The position numbers and the translations under genes were made by a program. A DNA stretch of 5,761 nt. Source: Erysipelothrix sp. UBA3377 (lineage in GTDB: Bacteria > Bacillota_I > Bacilli_A > Erysipelotrichales > Erysipelotrichaceae). Below, one piece after another: positions 1-5,008 of this stretch. A model generated the notes under the pieces. That model was not told the DNA's origin and searched no databases. It worked only from the letters and a program-made list of their open reading frames with translations. Within the stretch, counting starts at the first letter, position 1. The number at the start of each line of letters is the position of its first letter. The stretch spans positions 704 through 6,464 of the forward strand of contig DEQB01000028.1 in assembly GCA_002359085.1 (NCBI GenBank), read 5' to 3'.

Positions 1-373
1 ACTTCCGAAGAGAATAACCTTCAATCATACACTCAATAAATTTAATCCACTGGTTAAGGTGACGAGTTCGATAGAGAACTGTATTTGTGAGGTCGGTAAA
101 TGTCTTTTTACAAGCCTTACAGCGATAGCGTTGCTTTTTAACTTCTTCACCATCAACGATTGTTGTATATTTACCGAAGCGAACAATATGTTCTGATGTA
201 CAATCAGGACATTCATACCCATTCTTATTCTTACGTTCAGATATTTCGTGAAGAACGGTTCCAGTCGAACTTGATGCTCTTAGTGCATCAATTAAATATT
301 CACGCAATCTGTGCTTCTCTGCGGGATTTAGTTTTTGAATGGCTTTAAGGATTTCAGTCGCTCTCACAATCAT
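1..373 (-). CDS. IS1595 family transposase, N-terminal part (cut by window edge)
   Basis: The first 124 codons are visible. This is the DNA-binding front of an IS1595 (ISXO2-like) transposase, which moves the element by cut and paste. Residues about 1-45 are a basic helical stretch. A zinc ribbon follows, with cysteine pairs CPDC (about residues 52-55) and CKAC (about 80-83). After it come TFTDLTNT and a stretch ending EGYSLRK, the typical entry to the helix-turn-helix segment of the family. The DDE-type catalytic domain would lie beyond position 1. ATG at 373 was chosen because TTAGGG sits six bases before it; in-frame GTG and TTG codons directly upstream are alternatives. No stop or frameshift is seen. 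Whether the full gene is intact is unknown. Confidence 0.88.
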   Translation of the reverse strand, partial: MIVRATEILKAIQKLNPAEKHRLREYLIDALRASSSTGTVLHEISERKNKNGYECPDCTSEHIVRFGKYTTIVDGEEVKKQRYRCKACKKTFTDLTNTVLYRTRHLNQWIKFIECMIEGYSLRK

Positions 374-398
374 CACCAACCCTAATGTAGTTAGCTGA

Positions 399-427
399 AT
401 TATAGAACATTCGTTCTTTAAAATCAA
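399..427 (-). promoter_or_regulatory. Transposase promoter
   Basis: Read on the minus strand there is a -35 box TTGATT (427-422), a 17-bp spacer and a perfect -10 box TATAAT (404-399), about 26 bp before the transposase ATG. The -35 box overlaps the inner end of the terminal repeat. The spacer carries a small dyad (AGAAC, 4 bp, GTTCT at 404-417), which could be an operator but may be chance. Confidence 0.75.
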
Positions 428-454
428 TTATCAACAACTAACTTTAACAGAGCC
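425..454. repeat. Putative terminal inverted repeat of the IS1595-type element
   Basis: The minus-strand sequence from 454 inward starts GGCTCTGTTAAAG and continues through TTGTTGATAATTG. It lies immediately outside the transposase promoter. The exact length of the repeat is a guess because its partner at the other end of the element is not in the window. Confidence 0.6.
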
Positions 455-647
455 TAATTATTAAAAAAATCTCTGGTGATTACATTTATTTCAAATATTG
501 CCTAAAGAATATCTGGTGAAGCATTTCGCCTGATAAAATCATCTTTACCATGAAAAGAAGGATTCGCTCCTCTTTAGAACATGGTGTTCATTAAAACACT
601 TGTATTTTTTGCAATAAATAATTATACAGACTGATAGTTCTACTCTT
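455..647. other. Gap between IS end and terminator: no gene, several hairpins
   Basis: No coding region can be supported here. The sequence holds a direct repeat TCTGGTGA (472-479 and 512-519). It also holds a 6-bp hairpin GGTGAA/TTCGCC (515-530, one G-T pair) and a longer imperfect hairpin (547-585). The long one has ACCATG/CATGGT at its base, an internal loop, and a purine-rich arm pairing with TCCTCTTT around the loop TTCGC. On the plus strand these lie upstream of the strong terminator at 648-700. They do not match a riboswitch class I know. On the minus strand TATAAT occurs at 626-621 without a well-placed -35 box. Confidence 0.4.
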
Positions 648-700
648 GGCAATCAAAAAATAACTTGAGAAAACCCAAGTTATTTTTGATTGCCTTTTTT
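648..700 (+). terminator. Strong plus-strand intrinsic terminator
   Basis: A 20-nt left arm (648-667) pairs with a 19-nt right arm (676-694) with a single extra A, around an 8-nt loop, and is followed by TTTTTT (695-700). On the minus strand the same hairpin lies 24 nt past the ABC transporter stop but is followed by AAGAGTAG, so it is not a canonical terminator in that direction. No plus-strand gene precedes it inside the window. Confidence 0.8.
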
Positions 701-717
701 AAGTATGGTTTTTAATA

Positions 718-2241
718 TTATTTTCTAAATGTTTCAACGTCCCAAATATGGGTATATTTGGATTTCTCAGATTCATCAATCTTATGCGCAACTTCAACCA
801 CTGTATATGGTGAAGCCAACAACATCTCACGAATGTTATCCGCAAACTTTGTATCCAAGGCAGAGGTAATCTCGTCAGCCAAGATAATATCACGTTTTGT
901 GATCAAAGCTCTGGCAATTTCTATACGTTGTAATTCCCCTATGGATAAGTTTTTACCACTTTCACCAACACGGTAATTCAAGCCCTTCTCATTCACAACA
1001 TCTTCCAATTGCGCATCTTTGATTGCTTCCGCAATGGCTTCATCACTGTAATTAACACCCAAAGTAATGTTATAAACCAGCGAGTCATCAAAGATTAAGG
1101 GATGTTGACGAATCAAACTAAAACGTCCATCTACCGCTTCATCCTGAACTGCACCATTATAAACATACGTGCCCTCACTGGTTGGTAAGGACTTTTGAAT
1201 GACTCTTAATAAGGTTGATTTACCAATTCCTGAAGGTCCAACCATCAAGATCTTATCACCTTTTTTAATCTCTAGATCTAAGTTCTCAAACAAGACTTCA
1301 TTGTCAAACTTAACGGTAATATCCTTTAAGTTCAAGGATTCAAAACTGGTTGATGTTTTAGAAACATGATCCACTTCTTTCTCCAAAGTATTCAAATACT
1401 TTTCTCTGATATTACGGGTTGTTGCATAACCATTAATTAACTGCGTAATTTGAAGCGCTGGACTTCTCAAAGAATTTGACAATTGAACAATGGCAATAAA
1501 GCTAGCAAGTGCCAATCCATGTTGAATGACTCTAAAAATCCCCACGCCAAAAGGCATCAACAATCCAAATACCATCACAGATATATAGATAATCTGATTG
1601 GTTCTTTCAACTGTAAAACTCATTGAGCGCAAAGATGATTCCATGTTTTGAGCATCATCAATGGCTTTATCAGTCACCAATCCTTCAACCTGATAGGTAC
1701 GCACCGTTTCAATGCCTTTGAAATAATCTTTAAGACGGTTTGTATAACGCGCGTTGGATAAAGACCATTTTCTAGAAGTTTCTCTAATACTGTTTTGGAA
1801 TGTCAATGAAATTAACACTGCCATTAAAGTCCCCACAATGAATGCAACAGTCGTCAAACTATCATAAGAAAACGCACCACTGATCGCGAAGAAAAATGTA
1901 AGAATGAAATTAATAATCGTATATTCAGCTTCAAAGCCCTTTGTTTCAAGTTGCTTTAAGTCGTTGGTCATAAAGGATAAATCCTTTGAATGGTCATTGA
2001 TGTTATCCGAGTGATACACAAGATCTTCAATCATGGTAGATTTAACCGCCATGTTTCGTTCTTCAACGACCTTTGTTTTAAAATAAACCATGCAAATTCC
2101 CACCAACATAAAGATCGCAAATCCTGCAATCCCAATGATGGCATACTTAACAAACATCTCCATGGAACTCTGCGTTGCAGCTGTAATACTGTTACTAATA
2201 ATAAATGATAAGAAGACCGTATTCATTGAATGAATGGCCAT
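718..2241 (-). CDS. Half-size ABC exporter, fused membrane and ATPase domains
   Basis: Predicted ATP-driven exporter that would act as a homodimer or with a partner; the substrate is not readable. Numbering is from ATG 2241. Membrane helices are about 31-54, 108-124, 130-149, 214-236 and 242-256. The ATPase domain (about 303-507) has Walker A GPSGIGKST (335-343), Q-loop Gln379, signature LSIGE (432-436; canonical LSGGQ), Walker B ILADE (453-457), D-loop SALD and switch His486. These look catalytically complete. From this ATG only five full helices fit and the first is cut. No Shine-Dalgarno precedes it, whereas the frame stays open upstream to a TGA at 2304-2302 and encodes the missing basic N-terminus and first half helix. 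The true start is therefore probably ATT at 2298 or 2295, giving about 526 residues. The gene follows the FMN-binding gene across a terminator and could belong to the CydC-like or multidrug-like branch. Confidence 0.92.
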   Translation of the reverse strand: MAIHSMNTVFLSFIISNSITAATQSSMEMFVKYAIIGIAGFAIFMLVGICMVYFKTKVVEERNMAVKSTMIEDLVYHSDNINDHSKDLSFMTNDLKQLETKGFEAEYTIINFILTFFFAISGAFSYDSLTTVAFIVGTLMAVLISLTFQNSIRETSRKWSLSNARYTNRLKDYFKGIETVRTYQVEGLVTDKAIDDAQNMESSLRSMSFTVERTNQIIYISVMVFGLLMPFGVGIFRVIQHGLALASFIAIVQLSNSLRSPALQITQLINGYATTRNIREKYLNTLEKEVDHVSKTSTSFESLNLKDITVKFDNEVLFENLDLEIKKGDKILMVGPSGIGKSTLLRVIQKSLPTSEGTYVYNGAVQDEAVDGRFSLIRQHPLIFDDSLVYNITLGVNYSDEAIAEAIKDAQLEDVVNEKGLNYRVGESGKNLSIGELQRIEIARALITKRDIILADEITSALDTKFADNIREMLLASPYTVVEVAHKIDESEKSKYTHIWDVETFRK

Positions 2242-2294
2242 GAAGAATAGTGAAGCCGCTAAAGCTCCCTTTCTTTTAGTCTTAAAAATTAAAA

Positions 2295-2310
2295 TAATAA
2301 CTCACCCCTT
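2295..2310 (-). promoter_or_regulatory. Shine-Dalgarno of the ABC gene followed by ATT codons
   Basis: Minus-strand AAGGGGTGA (2310-2302) is a good ribosome-binding sequence. It is followed by GTT ATT ATT TTA in the ABC reading frame, with ATT codons at 2298 and 2295, three and six bases after it. No ATG, GTG or TTG lies at a usable distance. The motif sits inside a four-codon frame (ATG at 2316, TGA at 2304) that is in phase with the transporter. It decides the likely start of the ABC gene, which would be a rare non-AUG one. Confidence 0.5.
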
Positions 2311-2316
2311 TTTCAT

Positions 2317-2359
2317 AAAAACAAACCCCAATATTACATAGAATATAATACAGGGGTTT
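2317..2359 (-). terminator. Intrinsic terminator after the FMN-binding gene
   Basis: On the minus strand AAACCCC (2359-2353) pairs with GGGGTTT (2329-2323). Between them an inner helix TATTATAT/ATGTAATA closes on TCT. The lower stem is followed by GTTTTT (2322-2317). It begins 11 bp past the stop of the FMN-binding gene and ends only seven bases before the ABC Shine-Dalgarno, so it lies between the two genes with no room for a separate promoter after it. Confidence 0.8.
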
Positions 2360-2370
2360 AATGCGTTTAA

Positions 2371-3117
2371 TTAGTCGATTAATTTTCCTTCAAGCGCATT
2401 GTCTACGGCTTTTTGGATTGCTTTTGATGTTACAGTTGCACCCGATACTGTATCAACGCTTGAACCGTTATTTTCAACGATTGCGTTTGGTACTGTATCA
2501 AATGCTGGATCTGCAATACCATCAGTTTCAGTATGTTCAAGTACTTCTACTTTAACAATTTTATTACCTTCAACTGTAACTTGTACTACAAGGTCGCCAC
2601 CGTTATGTCCAGTTGTTACACCTTCATAAACACCGTTTTCATAGTTTAGATCTGTTTGATCCACTACCTCATTGTCAGCACCTTCAGTTGCACCTGACTC
2701 GTCATCAGTTGCTTCACCTGTTAAAGCATTTTTAACAGCTTCTTTAATTGTATTTGATGTAACAGTTACTCCTGATACTGAATCAACATCCAAACTGTTG
2801 TTTTCAATAATTGAAGCGGATACTTGTTCAAATGCTGGATCTGTAACTGTAGCAGTTTCAGTATGACTGATTACATCAATTTTTGTAATCTTACCACCCG
2901 CTACTGTTACTTCGACAACAAGGTCACCACCATTGTGTCCAACAGCACTGCCTTTATATACGCCATCAGCAACTTCACTGATATCAAAGTCTGATTCTTC
3001 ATCCTTTTTACCAAAATCTTTAAAAGTTACTGAATCTACAAATAGTACCAATACAAGGAAGCCCGCTACGATTGAGCCAACGACCAATTTAATAAATCCT
3101 TCTGTTTTATGTCCCAT
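2371..3117 (-). CDS. Membrane-anchored protein with two FMN-binding domains
   Basis: Predicted extracytosolic electron carrier with covalently bound FMN. Residues 1-8 are short and basic, about 9-28 form one membrane helix, and the rest should face outward; no lipobox cysteine is seen. Two FMN_bind domains (about 51-132 and 161-242) are aligned without gaps at 49 of 82 identical positions. Shared blocks are HNGGDLVV, HTET and DPAF. The flavinylation motif is DTVSGATVT in the second domain (acceptor Thr228) and DSVSGVTVT in the first (Thr118, with Val117 for the usual Ala). An acidic linker (133-160) joins them. The two-domain plan resembles Listeria PplA, which is a lipoprotein. The gene starts 26 bp after the ferric-reductase-like gene with an AAAGGAGAG ribosome-binding site, so they form one operon. 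No ApbE-type flavin transferase is in the window and one must be supplied elsewhere. Confidence 0.93.
   Translation of the reverse strand: MGHKTEGFIKLVVGSIVAGFLVLVLFVDSVTFKDFGKKDEESDFDISEVADGVYKGSAVGHNGGDLVVEVTVAGGKITKIDVISHTETATVTDPAFEQVSASIIENNSLDVDSVSGVTVTSNTIKEAVKNALTGEATDDESGATEGADNEVVDQTDLNYENGVYEGVTTGHNGGDLVVQVTVEGNKIVKVEVLEHTETDGIADPAFDTVPNAIVENNGSSVDTVSGATVTSKAIQKAVDNALEGKLID
2392..2967 (-). repeat. Intragenic duplication encoding the two FMN-binding domains
   Basis: Copies at 2967-2722 (residues 51-132) and 2637-2392 (residues 161-242) encode domains of equal length with about 60% identical residues and no gaps. Third positions have diverged, so the duplication is old. The copies are separated by an 84-bp segment for the acidic linker. 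Confidence 0.85.
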
Positions 3118-3143
3118 TTTTACTCTCCTTTCGATTGTTGAAA

Positions 3144-4484
3144 TTAAAATCCGAATTCGTCTACGTAAATGTTTTCTGCAGGAACGCCTTCGTTTAATAA
3201 TACGTTCTTACTTGCATTCATCATAACATCTGGTCCACAGATAAAGAATGTTGCTTCTTGATAGATTTCAGAAACGCCAATCTCTTGTAAGAATGGTCCA
3301 GAGATAAATCCGTATGGATATCCTTCAACTTCTTCATTACTGAAAATTACGTCATATGTAAAGTTAGGGAATTGTGCTTTATAACCATCCAATTCATCCA
3401 ACATGAACATATCGTGTTCCCATGAAAGAGCCCATACAAGATGAATCTTTCTTTGTGAACCTTTATCTGCTTCACTTCTTAAGATACTCAATACAGGTGT
3501 TAAACCAATACCACCACCGAATAGAACATAAGGCTTATCTGCTTCACGTACTTCTTGTGGATAGAAGTTTCCATAAGGTCCTTCAAGTGTTGCGACATCT
3601 CCAACTTTAATGTTCTTCAATGCACTGGTCCAGTCACCGGCTTCTTTAATCATGAATTCAATGGATGAATCATGGAGCTTGGTAATGGCACTTGATGTTG
3701 AGAATGGATGCGCTTCTTTCGTAATGTTTGCGCCACCTTTAAAGCGAATGAAGAAATAATCTCCAGGTGTATAGTCTTTTAATTTACCATTTTTTGGTTC
3801 AAATTCTAATACCCATAGTGATGGTGTTGCCAAGTAAATATCTTTCACAACATATTTAGGTAAGAGTGTTGTACTTAATTTCCACCATGCATAGTAACCA
3901 ACAATTAATACAGTCCAGAATGTTAAAACAGCCATGTATAATTTATTAGCTCTTAAGAAAGGCAATTCGTAGTTTTGCATGTATGTACCAAGAATTGCAA
4001 CAAGTGCTGAAATTCTGTGAATCCATAATGCAGCTTCACGGTTAAATACTTTTTCTTTCCATGTTCTCAATGTTTTGTTCTTATTGATAAACATACCTGA
4101 TAATGAAAGCGATCCTGTTAAGAGACCTCCAAGCATACCAGCAAATGCGATATATCCGTAAGTTGTTGTAGCACTTCTAAATATTGCGCCAAATCCTTGC
4201 CAGTAAACAACAATATGAATTCCTACTAAGATAACTGCAAGTACAGTCATCAATGCATGAATTTCATACATCTTAGGCATCCCTACATGTTTCTCCAAGA
4301 AACGTGGTCTTGATGCAATAAACAACCCCACAAGCATCATTGAATAAGCGATGTTACTGGATGCTCCCGCAATCAATTGACTCATAGGTAATGAACTCAT
4401 TCCACTTAATAACGCTGCGAATAATGTCATAAAGATCACATACGCAATTAACTGAAAAATCCAATCCGATAAAAATTTTTTCAT
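3144..4484 (-). CDS. Ferric-reductase/NADPH-oxidase-like transmembrane flavoprotein
   Basis: Predicted to carry electrons from cytosolic NAD(P)H through FAD and heme across the membrane, most likely to the FMN-binding protein encoded next. Six membrane helices lie at about 5-28, 36-57, 73-95, 109-133, 152-173 and 181-205. Heme-ligand candidates are His76 and His90 in helix 3 and His156 in helix 5. The fourth expected position, 13 residues after His156, is Met169. The cytosolic part has an FAD domain with HPFS (259-262) and EGPYGNF (301-307). The NAD(P) domain has GGGIGLTP (323-330) and CGP (416-418) and ends in DEFGF, like other ferredoxin-reductase-type modules. Length, 446 residues, is normal for the family. 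The start ATG follows an AGAAGGG site. It is the first gene after the promoter at 4642-4670. Bound heme number, NADH versus NADPH preference and final acceptor are unknown. Confidence 0.93.
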   Translation of the reverse strand: MKKFLSDWIFQLIAYVIFMTLFAALLSGMSSLPMSQLIAGASSNIAYSMMLVGLFIASRPRFLEKHVGMPKMYEIHALMTVLAVILVGIHIVVYWQGFGAIFRSATTTYGYIAFAGMLGGLLTGSLSLSGMFINKNKTLRTWKEKVFNREAALWIHRISALVAILGTYMQNYELPFLRANKLYMAVLTFWTVLIVGYYAWWKLSTTLLPKYVVKDIYLATPSLWVLEFEPKNGKLKDYTPGDYFFIRFKGGANITKEAHPFSTSSAITKLHDSSIEFMIKEAGDWTSALKNIKVGDVATLEGPYGNFYPQEVREADKPYVLFGGGIGLTPVLSILRSEADKGSQRKIHLVWALSWEHDMFMLDELDGYKAQFPNFTYDVIFSNEEVEGYPYGFISGPFLQEIGVSEIYQEATFFICGPDVMMNASKNVLLNEGVPAENIYVDEFGF

Positions 4485-4635
4485 AAAATTCTTTCCCTTC
4501 TAATGGTTGATGATTGTTTAACACTTATCGAATGCCCCTTATATTAAACAAGCACCCTATAAGCATCAAACAAAGATATGTTTTATTTAATACCTAGTTA
4601 AACAAAGCACATCCCATATCGAAACCATATTGTTC
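4485..4635 (-). promoter_or_regulatory. Structured 5' leader of the electron-transfer operon
   Basis: About 150 nt separate the predicted transcription start from the ATG. On the minus strand, TTGTTTAAC (4605-4597) has a perfect 9-nt inverted partner GTTAAACAA (4522-4514) just before the ribosome-binding site. GATATG (4620-4615) pairs with CATATC (4580-4575). GATGCTTATA (4567-4558) pairs with TATAAG, GGG bulge, CAT (4543-4532). The first pairing starts inside the loop of the second, so they form a pseudoknot or exclude each other. TTGTTT recurs at 4573 and 4551. No known riboswitch is recognised, including the FMN (RFN) type. The repeats could instead be DNA operator sites. Confidence 0.45.
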
Positions 4636-4641
4636 TTTAAT

Positions 4642-4670
4642 ATTATAGTTTATCTCATTTCGTTGTGCAA
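4642..4670 (-). promoter_or_regulatory. Promoter of the ferric-reductase-like/FMN-binding operon
   Basis: The minus strand has TTGCAC (4670-4665), a 17-bp spacer and a perfect TATAAT (4647-4642). It lies downstream of the asd-side terminator and is the only well-formed promoter in the gap. An imperfect dyad of TTGTG and CACAA half sites lies just upstream, with the CACAA half overlapping the -35 box. It might bind a regulator but is weak evidence on its own. Confidence 0.7.
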
Positions 4671-4790
4671 TAACTTATCGACGTGAAACACAAGACTTCT
4701 GAGTGTATAAAAAATACAAATAAAGTATAAACATTAATCCACACCACAAAGTAACCACTTTCATCTTTTAGTTAAAAATGTTACAAACAT

Positions 4791-4818
4791 AAAAACACCC
4801 ACTATTTAGTGGATGTTT
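4791..4818 (-). terminator. Intrinsic terminator between asd and the redox operon
   Basis: Minus-strand AAACATCCACT (4818-4808) and AGTGGGTGTTT (4803-4793) form an 11-bp stem with one G-T pair around a 4-nt AAAT loop. The T-run continues through 4791. It is the first convincing terminator downstream of asd, about 190 bp past its stop. Confidence 0.82.
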
Positions 4819-5008
4819 GACGTATTATTTATTAAATTTTAAGTTTTTATCAAAAAAAACAATCGATTACGAACACATAAATATCGCTTGTGCAGTACTT
4901 AACAAATTTCACAAAGAAAATTACACAAATTACGTCAACGTTTCACAAACTCTACGCACAACCCTTATATTTCAGTGTTGCTTCCTCTAAAATCTTACGC
5001 AACGAGCC
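4819..5008. other. Region after asd: no gene, small repeat cluster
   Basis: No coding region is supported. TTTCACAAA occurs at 4907-4915 and 4941-4949 with the variant TTACACAAA at 4921-4929, all in the same orientation. A run of eight A on the plus strand (4852-4859) follows, on the minus strand, only a weak interrupted hairpin. The stretch probably belongs to the asd 3' untranslated region up to the terminator at 4791-4818. Confidence 0.4.

Larger units (their letters stand above)
1..454 (-). mobile_element. IS1595-type insertion sequence, right-hand end only
   Basis: The visible part runs from the window edge to an abrupt terminus at 454. Read inward on the minus strand, the terminus begins GGCTCTGTTAAAG, which has the look of an IS terminal inverted repeat. 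It is followed within 30 bp by a promoter and then by a transposase reading frame that runs off the window. Family assignment rests on the transposase N-terminus, not on the end sequence. The other end lies outside the window, so the inverted-repeat pairing and the target duplication cannot be verified. TAATTATT at 455-462 is the candidate flank to test as an 8-bp duplication, the size usual for this family. Confidence 0.8.

Noticed and set aside
25..222. Minus-strand 65-codon frame inside the transposase region
   Set aside because: It is out of frame with the zinc-ribbon transposase reading, which explains the same bases with clear family motifs.
486..551. Minus-strand 21-codon frame with AGAGGAG upstream
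   Set aside because: The ribosome-like motif is about 15 bases away, the peptide has no recognisable feature, and the bases are better explained as part of a hairpin.
550..594. Plus-strand 14-codon basic peptide frame
   Set aside because: No ribosome-binding site and no promoter; it coincides with the long hairpin.
2302..2304. In-frame TGA before the ABC gene as a sign of an alternative genetic code
   Set aside because: Tryptophan is encoded by TGG in the long genes and none of them needs TGA as sense, so the standard bacterial code fits.
2399..2866. Plus-strand open frames opposite the FMN-binding gene
   Set aside because: They are antisense shadows; their repeated composition only mirrors the duplicated domains on the minus strand.
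4485..4635. FMN riboswitch (RFN element) before the redox operon
   Set aside because: None of the conserved RFN blocks is present; the link would be attractive only because the genes use flavin.
4675..4764. Minus-strand 29-codon frame with a hydrophobic centre, between the terminator and the redox promoter
   Set aside because: No Shine-Dalgarno before its ATG, no promoter between it and the upstream terminator, and such short frames are common in AT-rich DNA.
4852..4885. Second minus-strand terminator at the T8 run
   Set aside because: The preceding helix is short, interrupted and AT-rich, and four bases separate it from the T-run; the hairpin at 4791-4818 is much better.
4980..5008. Terminator directly after asd (GTTGC/GCAAC)
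   Set aside because: Only five base pairs around a 17-nt loop and no T-run.
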